A DNA stretch of 64,000 bases from Arthrobacter agilis (GTDB lineage Bacteria; Actinomycetota; Actinomycetes; Actinomycetales; Micrococcaceae), in assembly GCF_030816075.1 (NCBI RefSeq), contig NZ_JAUSXO010000001.1:1984001-2048000 (forward strand). Reading direction: 5' to 3'. Positions 47,735 to 59,457 of this stretch are shown here, piece by piece (the stretch's first letter is position 1; each line of letters begins with the position of its first letter). Under the pieces are notes generated by a model, which had not been told where the DNA came from, ran no database searches, and saw nothing but the letters and a program-made list of their open reading frames with translations. A program made the position numbers and the translations under genes.

Positions 47735-49615
47735 TCAGCGTAGCTTGGCCGACAGCAGCTGCTGCGCGGCGCCGATGACCCGGATCCTATCGTCGCTCCC
47801 TGCCGGGGGGACGTACATCATCACGGCTTCGCCGTAGTTGACGTCGATGCCCTTCTCGCTGGAGTCCTTGCCCGTCAGCGACTTGTACACCGTCCCCTTG
47901 AGGTCGATGGTGTCGCCGGCGCCCTTCGGGACGCTCGAGTAGGTGTGGGTGAGGTAGCCGAACACCATCGCTCCGCCGTCGCCCGTCATCAGGGCCTGCG
48001 TGCGCTCGCCCTGCGCCTGGTGCGTGAAGGTGATGTTGGCCGCCTTGTTGCCCGGGTCGGCGACGACGCCGGCCTGGAAGTCGGTGATCGCCTCCGAGAA
48101 GGAGTTCTCCTCGAAGGTCTCGGCGTTGGCGCCGGTCGGTTTCGTCAGGAAGTCGGCGATGGATGCGACGGCGTCCTGGGGCGCCTTCGCGAGCGCTCTG
48201 GTCTCGTCGACCGGGACCGGGCCCGAGGCCCCGGGCGCCGGCGGAGAGGGGAACGTGCTCCCGGGCAGCATCTGGACCGCGGAGGTCAGCTTGTAGTTCT
48301 CGCGGGGGGTCTCCTGCACCAGCAGGAGAGCCTGCGGCACCGGGTTGTCGTCGCTCTGCGTCAGCGCGACGATCGTGCGCGGCCAGTCCGCGCCCGTGGG
48401 GATCATGTCCAGCAGCACGGGATCCGCGGCGACCGGGACCGGCAGTGTGGCCTTCGGTTCCTTGGCGCGCACGGCGTAGGAACCCGTGCGGAGGTCCAGT
48501 GCGGCGCCGCCGACGCGTGGGGCGAGTCGCTTGGCGTCCGCTGCCGCGTCCGCATCGGTGACGGTCGAGGAGACGTCGCCCAGGATGCGCTCGAGCTGGC
48601 TGGCCAGGACGACGGGCGGGCCGCTGGCCTCGCTGCCCGCCGACGGCGCCCCGGTGGCGGCGGCGGACGGCACCGCGGACGAGGTGGAGGACGCGGACGG
48701 CGTGGCGGTCGCGGATGACGCGGTGGACGGCGAGGTCGCGGACGGGGTGGGCGTGGTCGTCGCCATCCCGGGTGCGATACCCAGCAGCGAGCCGCCCGCG
48801 ACGAGTCCCGCGAGCACCAGGACGGGCCCGGGAGCGGCGATCGAGGACGCGCCGACCGATCCGCCGGCCTGTGCGTGCCGGCGGGCGTACGCACGGGTCC
48901 CCTCGACCGCCTCGGTGGTCCGCTTCCCGCTGCGGTTGCGCGGCGGGACGAAGAGGAGGGCGATACCGAGGACGACGACGAGCGCTCCGCCGATGATGAG
49001 CGGCAGGGCGAACGGCGTGGACTGGTCGTTGGGGCGCGTGATGGAGACCTGCGTCGGTGCGGCGGCTGTCCCGTCGGCGGCGAGCAGGATGGACCAGTCA
49101 CCCTCCACGGGCTCGCTCCACCGGTAGGTCAGCGTGCCGTCACCGGGCTCCTCGCTGATCCAGAGGTCGCTGCCGCTGGGATCGGGGACGGTGTCCTCGC
49201 CGTCGGCGTAGTCGGAGGACAGCGTGTCCTCGGCGATGCCCGTGACCTGGAGGTGTGCGGCGTCCCCCACCCAGGCCTCGACGTCCGAGGCTCGGCCGAC
49301 CGCGAGGGTGAAGGGACCGTCCGCCTCGACGGTGACGTCGACGGAGCCGTCGGCGTCGCCGCGCGCACCGGATTCGATCACTGTGACGGGGGCCGTCCCG
49401 GCCCCCTCGGCGACGTCCTGGGCGACACTGGCGGTGACCGTCTCCGCAGGGGCCCAGATGGTCCGCTGCCCGATGCCGAGGAGCATCAGCAGGAGCCCTG
49501 CCACGATGATCGGTACTGCTGTCTTTCCGCGCACTGGTTGCCTATCGTCGTCCGTTCCGGCGGAGCGTCTGGCCCCTTCCGCTCCGATGGCCCGCCGCTT
49601 GCGGCGGCGGGCCAT
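47735..49615 (-). CDS. Large membrane-anchored protein, DUF8094-like, unknown function
   Basis: A 626-residue protein. It has a basic N-terminus (MARRRKRR), a hydrophobic segment at about 33-50, an extracytoplasmic stretch, a second segment at about 205-225 (PLIIGGALVVVLGIALLFVP), and a third at about 262-285. A Ser/Thr/Ala/Pro-rich linker leads to a globular C-terminal domain of about 270 residues (ITFTHQAQGERTQALMTGDG, VNYGEAVMMYVPP). The family is seen in Micrococcaceae without a known role. It is followed by the thioredoxin/TPR gene on the same strand. No ribosome site is obvious. Confidence 0.7.
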   Translation of the reverse strand: MARRRKRRAIGAEGARRSAGTDDDRQPVRGKTAVPIIVAGLLLMLLGIGQRTIWAPAETVTASVAQDVAEGAGTAPVTVIESGARGDADGSVDVTVEADGPFTLAVGRASDVEAWVGDAAHLQVTGIAEDTLSSDYADGEDTVPDPSGSDLWISEEPGDGTLTYRWSEPVEGDWSILLAADGTAAAPTQVSITRPNDQSTPFALPLIIGGALVVVLGIALLFVPPRNRSGKRTTEAVEGTRAYARRHAQAGGSVGASSIAAPGPVLVLAGLVAGGSLLGIAPGMATTTPTPSATSPSTASSATATPSASSTSSAVPSAAATGAPSAGSEASGPPVVLASQLERILGDVSSTVTDADAAADAKRLAPRVGGAALDLRTGSYAVRAKEPKATLPVPVAADPVLLDMIPTGADWPRTIVALTQSDDNPVPQALLLVQETPRENYKLTSAVQMLPGSTFPSPPAPGASGPVPVDETRALAKAPQDAVASIADFLTKPTGANAETFEENSFSEAITDFQAGVVADPGNKAANITFTHQAQGERTQALMTGDGGAMVFGYLTHTYSSVPKGAGDTIDLKGTVYKSLTGKDSSEKGIDVNYGEAVMMYVPPAGSDDRIRVIGAAQQLLSAKLR

Positions 49616-49822
49616 CGGGAATAGTCACCCAATGGTAACGAAGTTCCTCCGGCCGGTCGGGCCGGGGCGGCGTCGGTCGGCCGGATCATGGGCGGGACGG
49701 CGTCCGTGGGATCGTCCCGGGGCGGCTCGTCAACACCTTCGTGGGCGGTGCCCGGCTGTTAGGGTTTCGCTAGCCGACCCACCCGCGGCGCAGGTACGCA
49801 CATCCGAAAGCAGAGCCCTTCG

Positions 49823-51139
49823 TTGACAGACCACCAGGACGTCCCGCTCGACCAGCCGCTTCCGCGGCCCGAGCCGCCCGTGGCCGGCGAGGACACGCTG
49901 CCCTCCGATGTACCGGTCGCCGCCGCCCAGCCGCCGTCGACCCTGCGGTCGTTGTTCTCCCTCGCCCGGAAGTCCCTCCCGGCGGCGCAGCCACGACCCC
50001 GCTTCGAGTTCCCGCCCGAGCGCGAGCCCGCGGCCGTCGCCGTCGATCCCGGTGTGTCCCTCGCCGACGAACGCCTCAAGTTCGGTGGTGCGTACCCCCG
50101 CAGCATGAGGAGCCACCCCATCCACTTCGGCTTCATGATGAGCGTGGGCGTGGGGCTCGCGCTGCTGGCCTTCTTCATCATCACCAACGTGGGCCAGCTC
50201 CTCGTGTGGATCGGGGCGGCCCTCTTCATCGCGCTCGGACTCGACCCGATCGTGCGGTGGCTCGAGACCAAGGGCGTGCCGCGCCCGGCCGGCATCGCCG
50301 TCGCCCTGTCCGTCCTCGTGGGCATCGTGGCCGGGTTCTTCGCGCTGCTCATCCCGACGATCGTGAGCCAGACCTCCCAGATCGTGGACCGTGCGCCGGG
50401 GTACGCGGACGACTTCCTGAACTCGGAGTTCTTCACGACGCTCGACGACCAGTTCCAGGTCCGGGACCGCGTGGTCTCGGAGGTCGACAAGTTCTTCGCG
50501 AACAGCGAGGCGGTCGGCGGGATCTTCGGCGGCGTGCTCGGCGTGGGCACGGTGATCATCAACGGGCTGTTCGGCTCCCTCGTGATCCTGGTCCTCGCGC
50601 TGTACTTCCTCGCGTCCCTGCCGTCCATCAAGAAGTGGGGGTACCGGCTCGCTCCCCGCTCGCGCCGGCCGCGCGTCGAGGTCCTCTCGGAGGAGATCAC
50701 GCGCAGCGTCGGCATGTACGTGATCGGCCAGGCCTGCGTGGCCCTGCTGAACGGCACGTTCGCGTTCATCGTCATGTCGATCGCCAACGTGCCCTTCTCC
50801 GTCCTGCTGGCGTTCGTCGTCGCGCTGCTGGCGTTCATCCCGCTGGTCGGGGGCACCATCGCCGCGGTGCTCGTCAGCCTGATCGCAATGACGGTCGGCT
50901 GGCACACCGCCCTTTTGTTCGCGATCCCCTACGTGGCCTATCTGCAGTTCGAGGCGTACTTCATCTCGCCGCGCATCATGCAGCGCGCCGTCGCCGTGCC
51001 GGGCGCGGTGGCCGTCATCGCGGTGATCGCGGGCGGCAGCCTCCTCGGCGTGCTCGGCGCACTGATCGCCATCCCGACGGCGGCCGCGGTGATGCTGCTC
51101 CTCAAGGAAGTGTTCATCGCGCGCCAGGACGGCCAGTAG
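49823..51139 (+). CDS. AI-2E family transporter
   Basis: A 438-residue membrane protein of the AI-2E/UPF0118 (PerM) family. The first 100 residues are Pro-rich and hydrophilic. About eight hydrophobic segments follow, with the family motifs LFIALGLDPIVRWLE, YFLASLPSIKKWG and FIPLVGGTIAAVLVSLIAM. The frame opens with TTG 49823 without a good ribosome site, so an internal start is possible. Members export quorum signals or ions; none can be assigned here. It is divergent from the large membrane protein gene. Confidence 0.85.
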   Translation: MTDHQDVPLDQPLPRPEPPVAGEDTLPSDVPVAAAQPPSTLRSLFSLARKSLPAAQPRPRFEFPPEREPAAVAVDPGVSLADERLKFGGAYPRSMRSHPIHFGFMMSVGVGLALLAFFIITNVGQLLVWIGAALFIALGLDPIVRWLETKGVPRPAGIAVALSVLVGIVAGFFALLIPTIVSQTSQIVDRAPGYADDFLNSEFFTTLDDQFQVRDRVVSEVDKFFANSEAVGGIFGGVLGVGTVIINGLFGSLVILVLALYFLASLPSIKKWGYRLAPRSRRPRVEVLSEEITRSVGMYVIGQACVALLNGTFAFIVMSIANVPFSVLLAFVVALLAFIPLVGGTIAAVLVSLIAMTVGWHTALLFAIPYVAYLQFEAYFISPRIMQRAVAVPGAVAVIAVIAGGSLLGVLGALIAIPTAAAVMLLLKEVFIARQDGQ

Positions 51140-51190
51140 TCCGCCCGTCCTGGCAACCGGGCTCGTCAGCCGGCCGTCAGCAGCCCGTGG

Positions 51191-51991
51191 TCACTGGGAG
51201 CTCGCGACGGCGGCCGGCCCCGCCCACCGGGTGGGCAGGGGCAGCTCGAGCTCGGGACGGACGACGCCGACGATCTCGTTGAGCGCCCGCGCCGCGTACT
51301 TCTCCCCCACCCACAGGTGCTTGGCGCCGTCCACCCCGGTCACGTCGGCCTGCGGGACGCGCGCGAACCGGCGCTCCGCGTCCTCGGGGACCAGGTAGTC
51401 GTCGAACTCGGGGACGAGCACCTTCAGGGGCAGTCCGCTCGCCCCCCACGCGTCGAGGTCGGCGTCGCCGGCGCGGTGCAGCGGCGGTGACAGCAGGATC
51501 GCTCCCTCGATCAGCTCCGCCACCGGGTCCTGGGCACCGTACTTGAGGCACAGTTCCGTGCCGAAGGACCAGCCCACGAGCCAGATGTGGTGCAGCCCCT
51601 GGGCCACGGCCCACTCCACGGCCGCCTGGAGGTCCAGCCGTTCGCCGTCGCCGCCGTCGAACGCGCCCTCGCTGCAGCCCCGCGGGGAGCACGTGCCGCG
51701 CGTGTTGAACCGCAGCACGGCGATGTCCGCGAGAGCCGGCAGCCGGAAGGACGCCTTCCGGTACACGTGGGAGTCCATGAAGCCGCCGTGCGTCGGCAGC
51801 GGGTGCAGGGTCACGAGCGTGGCCCGCGGCGTACGACCGCCCGCGGGTGCCGCGAACTCCCCCACGAGGGTCAGCCCGTCGGCGGTCTGCAGCTCGATGT
51901 TCCGGCGATCGGCGGGCAGCACCGTGGACGCGCGGATCTCGATCGCCTCGTCGGTGGGCGTGAAGGTGTAATCGGGCGAATCGGTGGGCAT
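51191..51991 (-). CDS. Alpha/beta hydrolase, dienelactone hydrolase-like
   Basis: A 266-residue hydrolase-fold protein. It shows LVTLHPLPTHGGFMDS, VLRFNTRGTCSPRGCSEGAF, the nucleophile elbow GWSFGTEL and a late aspartate in VPEFDDYLVPEDA with the histidine in GAKHLWVGE. This layout is shared with small lipases/esterases acting on unknown substrates. The ATG has both GGGAGG and a TAGACT box six bases upstream. It is convergent with the AI-2E gene and followed by no terminator that I can see. Confidence 0.82.
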   Translation of the reverse strand: MPTDSPDYTFTPTDEAIEIRASTVLPADRRNIELQTADGLTLVGEFAAPAGGRTPRATLVTLHPLPTHGGFMDSHVYRKASFRLPALADIAVLRFNTRGTCSPRGCSEGAFDGGDGERLDLQAAVEWAVAQGLHHIWLVGWSFGTELCLKYGAQDPVAELIEGAILLSPPLHRAGDADLDAWGASGLPLKVLVPEFDDYLVPEDAERRFARVPQADVTGVDGAKHLWVGEKYAARALNEIVGVVRPELELPLPTRWAGPAAVASSQ

Positions 51992-51997
51992 CCTCCC

Positions 51998-52003
51998 AGT
52001 CTA
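51998..52003 (-). promoter_or_regulatory. -10 box of the alpha/beta hydrolase gene
   Basis: TAGACT on the minus strand lies six bases before the ATG; the intervening GGGAGG could also act as a ribosome site if transcription starts further upstream. Confidence 0.4.
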
Positions 52004-52025
52004 GGACGGGCACGCACCGGGTGCC

Positions 52026-52349
52026 TCAGTAGCGGAAGCTCCGCGTCTGCCAGCACCGCACATGCCAGTGCCTCCGGTCGGCCAGGGCGCTCTCCGGGCC
52101 GAACAGCGAGTCCTCCCGCCACACCACGAGGTGCGCGATCCCGGGCAGGATGGAGGAGTTGCACCCGGGGCAGGTGTAGGTCTTGGCCGCGTTGCGCTCG
52201 GTGATGCGGCGCACCGACCACTCGCCGTCGGGGGCGGACTCCCGCAGCGGCAGGCCGGCACGCGCGCGCTCGAGATCCAGCTCCGGCGGCGCGGTCCACT
52301 TGGGGCGCGAGGACCCGCGGGGGCGGTTCGGGCGGTTGGAACGGGGCAC
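52026..52349 (-). CDS. Small protein with zinc-finger-like cysteines
   Basis: A 107-residue basic protein. The first 40 residues are rich in Pro, Arg and Asn. The rest has [18 protein letters not shown] and [14 protein letters not shown], a CxxC plus HxxC arrangement that could bind one zinc ion. Homologues occur next to nucS in related genomes in my recollection, without a known function. The GTG start ([10 protein letters not shown]) follows GAGGGG. It diverges from nucS across 78 bases. Confidence 0.7.
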   Translation of the reverse strand: MPRSNRPNRPRGSSRPKWTAPPELDLERARAGLPLRESAPDGEWSVRRITERNAAKTYTCPGCNSSILPGIAHLVVWREDSLFGPESALADRRHWHVRCWQTRSFRY

Positions 52350-52414
52350 CCCCTCAGTCTGCCCGATGCGGCCGCACAGCTCCGCACCGGGCGCGGAAGG
52401 GGCCCAACGCCCGG

Positions 52415-52420
52415 TAGAAT
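52415..52420 (+). promoter_or_regulatory. -10 box of nucS, leaderless arrangement
   Basis: TAGAAT lies seven bases before the nucS GTG. Confidence 0.55.
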
Positions 52421-52427
52421 CGCCGAC

Positions 52428-53123
52428 GTGCGTCTTGTCATTGCCCGCTGCTCCGTCGATTACATCGGCCGCCTCCGGGCGCATCTCCCGCTGGCCACCC
52501 GGCTCCTCATGGTGAAGTCCGACGGCTCCGTCCTGGTGCACTCCGACGGCGGCTCGTACAAGCCGCTGAACTGGATGAGCCCGCCCGCGACCCTGCGGGT
52601 CAGCGAGCCCGACGACGCCGACCGCGCCGAGGGCATCACCGAGGTGTGGACGGTCCAGCACGCCAAGACCGACGACCGGCTCGTCATCAACATCCGGGAG
52701 CACCTGCACGACTCCTCCCATGACCTCGGCGTCGATCCCGGCCTCGTGAAGGACGGCGTGGAGGCCGACCTCCAGCGGCTCCTCGCCGAGCAGATCGAAC
52801 TCGTCGGCGCAGGGTCCACCCTGATCCGCCGTGAGTACATGACGGCGATCGGCCCCGTCGACATCCTTGCCCGCGACGCCCAGGGGCGGACGGTCGCCAT
52901 CGAGCTGAAGCGCCGCGGTGACATCGACGGCGTCGAGCAGCTCACGCGCTACCTCGAACTGCTCAACCGCGACCCGCTCATGGCGCCCGTCCGCGGGATC
53001 TTCGCCGCGCAGCAGATCAAGCCGCAGGCACGTGTCCTCGCCACCGACCGGGGCATCGACTGCCTGACCCTCGACTACGACGCGATGCGCGGCGTCGACG
53101 ACAGCGCCTCCCGCCTCTTCTAG
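52428..53123 (+). CDS. nucS: Mismatch-specific endonuclease NucS/EndoMS
   Basis: A 231-residue nuclease that cuts both strands at G-T, G-G and T-T mismatches in actinobacteria that lack MutS/MutL. The N-terminal DNA-binding domain begins [16 protein letters not shown] and [17 protein letters not shown]. The RecB-like catalytic core holds [20 protein letters not shown] and [16 protein letters not shown]. The last residues SRLF match the beta-clamp-binding tail of the family. GTG 52428 is chosen because TAGAAT lies seven bases upstream; the frame continues upstream as antisense noise. Confidence 0.95.
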   Translation: MRLVIARCSVDYIGRLRAHLPLATRLLMVKSDGSVLVHSDGGSYKPLNWMSPPATLRVSEPDDADRAEGITEVWTVQHAKTDDRLVINIREHLHDSSHDLGVDPGLVKDGVEADLQRLLAEQIELVGAGSTLIRREYMTAIGPVDILARDAQGRTVAIELKRRGDIDGVEQLTRYLELLNRDPLMAPVRGIFAAQQIKPQARVLATDRGIDCLTLDYDAMRGVDDSASRLF

Positions 53124-53164
53124 CCGTCCGTCCGATCCATCGGGGCCGCGGGAGGGCGACGGCC

Positions 53165-53170
53165 TAGAAT
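53165..53170 (+). promoter_or_regulatory. -10 box of nagA, leaderless arrangement
   Basis: TAGAAT lies six bases before the nagA ATG. Confidence 0.55.
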
Positions 53171-53176
53171 CGGACC

Positions 53177-54394
53177 ATGGCCCTCTCCAGCGGAACGCCC
53201 ACTGCCCTGTCCGGACGCCTGGTGACCGAAGCGGGGATCATCGACGACGGCGTGCTCCGCTGGGACGGCTCCCGCATCGTCGGGGTCGGCACGGGCACCG
53301 GCGACCCCACCGCCCTGCGGCTGCCCGAGGGCTTCCTCGTCCTCCCGGGGCTCATCGACCTGCACTGCCACGGCGCCGGCGGCGGCGACTTCACGTCCGG
53401 TTCCGACGCCGACATCGAGGCGGCCGCGACGCACCTCCACCGCAGCGGCTCGACGACGGTGCTCGCCAGCACGTGCGCCGCACCGATCGAGGACCTCGAG
53501 GCCGCCTTCGGCAGACTCGCCGCAGCAGTGCAGTCAGGGCTGCTGGCAGGCATCCATGCCGAGGGCCCGTTCCTGTCGAAGGAGCGCAACGGCGCGCACG
53601 ACCCCGCCTTCCTCCTCCTGCCGACGCAGGAGGACGTGGCGCGCCTCGTCACCGCGGGCCGGGGACACCTGACCTCCATGACCTACGCCCCCGAACTGCC
53701 GGGAAGCGACGTCCTCGTCTACGAACTGGTGATGCACGGCGTCATCCCGTCCATCGGGCACACCGACAGCTCCACGGAGGAGACCAGCGCCGCCCTCGAC
53801 CTCATCAACGAGGAACTCGCCTCCACGGGGTTCGCGGGCTTCAGCGGCAGGCCCACGGCCACGCACCTGTTCAACGCGATGCCGGCCATCCATCACCGCT
53901 CCCCCGGCCCCGTGCCCCTGCTCCTGCAACGGGCCCGCGCGGGCGAGATCGCCGTCGAGCTCATCGCGGACAACGTACATCTCCACCCGGAGACGGTCCG
54001 CATGGCCTTCACGATCGCCGGGGCGGAGAACATCTGCCTCGTCAGCGACTCGACCGCCGCGGCGGGACGTACGTCGGGGATCTACCGGTTGGGGAGCCAG
54101 GAGGTCACGGTGGTGGACGACGCCGCCGTGCTGACGGCCACGGGGACACTGGCGGGTGGCGCCGGAAGCCTGCTCGACGTGGTGCGCTGCGCGGTCGGGG
54201 CAGGGGTGGGCATCGTCGACGCCCTGCGCGCCGCGACCTCCGTCCCCGCGGGCGTCCTGGGACTGGCCGACGAGGTGGGCAGTCTGCGCAGCGGCCTCCG
54301 CGCGGACGCTCTGGTGGTCTCCCCCGACCTCGAGCTGAAGGGTGTGCTCCGTGCCGGGCGGTGGGTCCTGCCGCTCGACCTCGACGGCGCCTGA
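53177..54394 (+). CDS. nagA: N-acetylglucosamine-6-phosphate deacetylase
   Basis: A 405-residue amidohydrolase that deacetylates GlcNAc-6-P in amino-sugar and peptidoglycan recycling. The metal and substrate motifs are LPGLIDLHCHGAGGGDFT, HAEGPFLSKERNGAHDP, PSIGHTDSS, TATHLFNAMPAIHHRSPG and the catalytic aspartate in LVSDSTAAAGRTSG. It has its own probable leaderless promoter (TAGAAT six bases before ATG). No nagB or PTS gene is adjacent. Confidence 0.94.
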   Translation: MALSSGTPTALSGRLVTEAGIIDDGVLRWDGSRIVGVGTGTGDPTALRLPEGFLVLPGLIDLHCHGAGGGDFTSGSDADIEAAATHLHRSGSTTVLASTCAAPIEDLEAAFGRLAAAVQSGLLAGIHAEGPFLSKERNGAHDPAFLLLPTQEDVARLVTAGRGHLTSMTYAPELPGSDVLVYELVMHGVIPSIGHTDSSTEETSAALDLINEELASTGFAGFSGRPTATHLFNAMPAIHHRSPGPVPLLLQRARAGEIAVELIADNVHLHPETVRMAFTIAGAENICLVSDSTAAAGRTSGIYRLGSQEVTVVDDAAVLTATGTLAGGAGSLLDVVRCAVGAGVGIVDALRAATSVPAGVLGLADEVGSLRSGLRADALVVSPDLELKGVLRAGRWVLPLDLDGA

Positions 54395-54453
54395 GCGCCA
54401 CCAGCCCCACGAGCGGCACCGGCGACCCATGGGCGGACCGCCGCCGCAGCGGG

Positions 54454-54885
54454 CTAGCGCCAGGTGCCGATGCCGATGACCGGTCCGGCCTCGATCCAGG
54501 AGGAGAGGCCCGCGTAGACGTCGTACTTCATCGCGAGGTGGAAGGGCTTGCCCTCGTAGGCCATGTGGACGATGATCGCCCCCGGCTGGATCCCCGCGCG
54601 CTCCGCCTCGGTGGCCGCACGCCAGCCGGTGACCTCCAGGGAGCTGCGGAGGAAGCGGAACTTGGGGATGGGGCTCAGCGACAGGAGGCTGAGCCATTCG
54701 AGGTGCTTGTCCGTATAACGACAAACCCCCACCCGCCATCCCCGGGGAGGGAAGCGGATGGAGGCGTCGAAGGTGCCGAGCGCTCGGCCCAGCTGATAGC
54801 GGCGGAGGAGGAAGGCGGCGATCACGAGCACGAGCAGGCCGAAGACGACCGCAAGGCAGATGAACGTCACACCGAGAGCCTCCAC
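54454..54885 (-). CDS. DUF2550 membrane protein
   Basis: A 143-residue protein of the DUF2550 family. One N-terminal transmembrane segment (FICLAVVFGLLVLVIAAFLL) is followed by a soluble domain with RGWRVGVCRYTDKHLEWLSL and WRAATEAERAGIQPGAIIV. It lies ten bases behind atpC, a position conserved in actinobacteria, and is probably the last gene of the atp transcript. The function is unknown. Confidence 0.88.
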   Translation of the reverse strand: MEALGVTFICLAVVFGLLVLVIAAFLLRRYQLGRALGTFDASIRFPPRGWRVGVCRYTDKHLEWLSLLSLSPIPKFRFLRSSLEVTGWRAATEAERAGIQPGAIIVHMAYEGKPFHLAMKYDVYAGLSSWIEAGPVIGIGTWR

Positions 54886-54895
54886 GCCGGAAACC

Positions 54896-55189
54896 CTAGA
54901 CGGTTTCCGGAGTCACCGAACCGCCGACCTTGGCGTTGTCCGCCACGATCACCACGCGGTTTGAGTCGACCGAGAAGAAGCCGCCGTCCACGCCGACCAC
55001 TAGGCGTTCGCCGTTGACGGGCTCCACCGAGAGCTCACCGGCCTCGAGGATCGCCAGGATGGGAGCGTGGCCGGGAAGGATCCCGATCTGACCGTTGCTT
55101 GTGCGCGCATTGACGACACGCGCCGCGCCCGACCACACGAAGTGGTCGGCCGCGACGATCTCGACCTCGAGTTCAGCGTTCGATGCCAT
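54896..55189 (-). CDS. atpC: ATP synthase epsilon subunit, short form
   Basis: A 97-residue F1 epsilon subunit. Only the N-terminal beta-sandwich is present (LEVEIVAADHFVWSGAARVV, GQIGILPGHAPILAILEAGEL, GGFFSVDSNRVVIVADNA). The C-terminal helical hairpin that inhibits ATP hydrolysis in E. coli (about 40 further residues) is missing. The gene starts five bases behind atpD. The truncation is probably natural, since the frame ends cleanly and DUF2550 follows. Confidence 0.93.
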   Translation of the reverse strand: MASNAELEVEIVAADHFVWSGAARVVNARTSNGQIGILPGHAPILAILEAGELSVEPVNGERLVVGVDGGFFSVDSNRVVIVADNAKVGGSVTPETV

Positions 55190-55194
55190 CGGCG

Positions 55195-56691
<1,497 letters not shown>

Positions 56692-56738
56692 CTAAGTCTA
56701 GCTGCCCGGTGTCCGTGAGGATCCGGGCGGGTGGGGCG

Positions 56739-57632
56739 TCAGGAGGCGTTCAGCGCGTCCGCGCCGGCCACGATCTCCGAGAGCTCCTGGGTGATCTCCG
56801 CCTGGCGGGCGGTGTTGCGCAGGCGCGTGTACTTCTTGATGAGCTCCGTCGCGTTGTCGCCGGCGGACTTCATCGCACGCTGCCGGGCGGCGAGCTCGCT
56901 GGCAGCGGCCTGCAGCATCGCCGCGAAGATCCGGGACTCGATGTACCGGGGCAGCAGCGCGTCCAGGACCTGCTCGGGCTCCGGCTCGTACTCGTAAAGG
57001 GGCAGCAGGTCGCCGTCCTGCGGCACCTGCTCGTCGACGACCTCCAGCGGGAGCAGGCGGACGACCGACGGTTCCTGGACCACCATGGAGCGGAACTTCG
57101 TGTAGACCACGTGGATCTCGTCCACGCCGCCGTCCTCGTAGTCCTTGAGGAAGGTGGACAGGAGCGCCTCGCCGACCTCGCGGGCGGTCTCGAACTCGGG
57201 AGCGTCGGTGCCGCCCGTCCAGACCTTCTCGTAGTCGCGCCCGCGGAAGTCGAAGTACGACTGCGCCTTGCGGCCGATGAGGTAGGCCTGGATCTCCTTG
57301 CCCTCGGTGCGGAACGCCTCGAACAGGCCCTCCGCCTGCTTCAGGGCACTGGCCGAGTACGAGCCGGCGAGGCCGCGGTCGGACGTCATCACCAGGACGG
57401 CGACGCGCCGCACCTCACCGTGCTCGGTGGTGAGGGGGTGGTCGATCTCCGACTGCGACGACACGGCCGAGACGGCCCGGGTGATCGCGTTGGCATACGG
57501 CTGGGCCGCTGCGACACGCGTACGTGCCTTGCCGATGCGAGACGTCGCGATCAGCTCCATCGCCTTGAAGATCTTCCGCGTCGACGTGGTCGAGGCGATC
57601 TTCTGGCGGTAGACCCGGATCTGGGCTCCCAT
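56739..57632 (-). CDS. atpG: ATP synthase gamma subunit
   Basis: A 297-residue central shaft subunit. The N-terminal helix [20 protein letters not shown] and C-terminal helix [20 protein letters not shown], which together form the rotating coiled coil, are typical. The Rossmann-like middle starts [17 protein letters not shown]. The ATG has a GGAGGAAAGGAC ribosome site. Confidence 0.97.
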   Translation of the reverse strand: MGAQIRVYRQKIASTTSTRKIFKAMELIATSRIGKARTRVAAAQPYANAITRAVSAVSSQSEIDHPLTTEHGEVRRVAVLVMTSDRGLAGSYSASALKQAEGLFEAFRTEGKEIQAYLIGRKAQSYFDFRGRDYEKVWTGGTDAPEFETAREVGEALLSTFLKDYEDGGVDEIHVVYTKFRSMVVQEPSVVRLLPLEVVDEQVPQDGDLLPLYEYEPEPEQVLDALLPRYIESRIFAAMLQAAASELAARQRAMKSAGDNATELIKKYTRLRNTARQAEITQELSEIVAGADALNAS

Positions 57633-57724
57633 TCTTGTCCTTTCCTCCGCCCCCGCGTCGGGGAGCGATCAGGCCAGGGTCCTGCCGGCCGGGAGGGGCT
57701 TGGCCCCTCCCGGCGACGGGTCCT

Positions 57725-59359
57725 CTAGCGCTTCTGTCGAACGATCTTTTCGTGCTCGACCGACTCGGCGTCGATGGCCTCGTACTCTTCGTGGCCCGCA
57801 CCGAAACCGTCGGCACCGACCCCGAAGAAGCCCTGCTTGAAGTCCGTGATCTGGGTCTTCAGCTCCTCCGCCGTCGAATCCTCGAGCTTGCCCGTCTGGG
57901 CGAGCGTGTTGAGGATCTGCGACTTGTGGCCGAGGTGCTCCAGGAACTCCGACTCGAAGCGGCGGATGTCCTCGACGGGGACGTCGTCCAGGTAGCCGTT
58001 CGTCCCGGCCCAGATGGAGACGACCTGCTGCTCCACCGGCATCGGGGAGTACTGGCCCTGCTTGAGCAGTTCCATCAGGCGTGCGCCGCGGGTCAGCTGC
58101 TGGCGCGAGGCCGCATCCAGGTCGGAGGCGAACATCGCGAACGCCTGCATGTCGCGGTACTGGGCGAGGTCGAGCTTCAACGTGCCCGAGACCTTCTTCA
58201 TCGACTTCACCTGTGCGGCGCCGCCCACGCGGGAGACCGACACGCCGACGTCCACGGCGGGACGCTGGTTGGCGTTGAAGAGATCCGACTGCAGGAAGAT
58301 CTGGCCGTCGGTGATGGAGATGACGTTGGTCGGGATATAGGCCGAGACGTCGTTCGCCTTGGTCTCGATGAGGGGCAGGCCCGTCATCGAACCGGCACCG
58401 AGCTCGTCGGAGAGCTTCGCGCAACGCTCCAGCAGGCGGGAGTGCAGGTAGAACACGTCGCCCGGGTAGGCTTCGCGTCCCGGCGGACGGCGGAGCAGCA
58501 GCGACACCGCACGGTAGGCCTCAGCCTGCTTCGACAGGTCGTCGAACACGATGAGGACGTGCTTGCCGCCGTACATCCAGTGCTGGCCGATGGCCGAACC
58601 GGCGTAGGGGGCGAGGTACTTGAACCCGGCGGGGTCGGACGCGGGCGACGCGACGATCGTCGTGTACTCCAGCGCGCCCTTGTCCTCGAGGGTCTGGCGC
58701 ACGGCGGCGATGGTCGACGCCTTCTGGCCGATGGCGACGTAGATGCAGCGGACCTGCTTGTTCACGTCACCCGAGGCCCAGTTGTCCCTCTGGTTGATGA
58801 TGGTGTCCACCGCGATGGCGGTCTTGCCGGTCTGGCGGTCACCGATGATCAGCTGGCGCTGGCCGCGGCCGATCGGGATCATCGCGTCGATGGCCTTCAG
58901 CCCGGTCTGCATCGGCTCGTGCACCGACTTGCGCTGCGTCACGCCGGGTGCCTGGGTCTCCAGTGCGCGGCGGCCCTCGGAGACGATCTCTCCGAGGTCG
59001 TCGATGGGCTGACCCAGGGGGTCGACCACGCGGCCGAGGAAGGCGTCGCCGACGGGGACCGAGAGGATCTCGCCCGTGCGGTGTACTTCCTGGCCTTCTT
59101 CGATTCCGTTGTAGTCACCGAGGACGACGACGCCGATCTCACGCGTGTCGAGGTTCTGGGCGAGTCCGAGCGTGCCGTCCTCGAACCGCAGCAGCTCGTT
59201 GGCCATGACGGAGGGAAGACCCTCCACACGGGCAATGCCGTCGCTGGCGGTGGTGACGCGGCCGACTTCGACGCGCTCCGCATTTCCGGGCTCGTAGGAC
59301 GCCGCAAAGTCGTTCAACGCACTGCGGACGTCTTCGGCGTTGATGGTCAATTCGGCCAT
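57725..59359 (-). CDS. atpA: ATP synthase alpha subunit
   Basis: A 544-residue non-catalytic F1 subunit with P-loop [31 protein letters not shown] and the arginine-finger segment near [16 protein letters not shown] followed by [18 protein letters not shown]. The acidic C-terminal tail ([18 protein letters not shown]) is typical of actinobacteria. It follows atpH and precedes atpG by 92 bases. Confidence 0.98.
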   Translation of the reverse strand: MAELTINAEDVRSALNDFAASYEPGNAERVEVGRVTTASDGIARVEGLPSVMANELLRFEDGTLGLAQNLDTREIGVVVLGDYNGIEEGQEVHRTGEILSVPVGDAFLGRVVDPLGQPIDDLGEIVSEGRRALETQAPGVTQRKSVHEPMQTGLKAIDAMIPIGRGQRQLIIGDRQTGKTAIAVDTIINQRDNWASGDVNKQVRCIYVAIGQKASTIAAVRQTLEDKGALEYTTIVASPASDPAGFKYLAPYAGSAIGQHWMYGGKHVLIVFDDLSKQAEAYRAVSLLLRRPPGREAYPGDVFYLHSRLLERCAKLSDELGAGSMTGLPLIETKANDVSAYIPTNVISITDGQIFLQSDLFNANQRPAVDVGVSVSRVGGAAQVKSMKKVSGTLKLDLAQYRDMQAFAMFASDLDAASRQQLTRGARLMELLKQGQYSPMPVEQQVVSIWAGTNGYLDDVPVEDIRRFESEFLEHLGHKSQILNTLAQTGKLEDSTAEELKTQITDFKQGFFGVGADGFGAGHEEYEAIDAESVEHEKIVRQKR

Positions 59360-59457
59360 CTCAGTCCCTGCTCTCCTGTGTTGTTGGTCCCCATGGGATG
59401 CGTGGCGACCGGTGTGTGATTCAGTGGATGGAACTCCGCTGGGACGGGCGTGGACGC

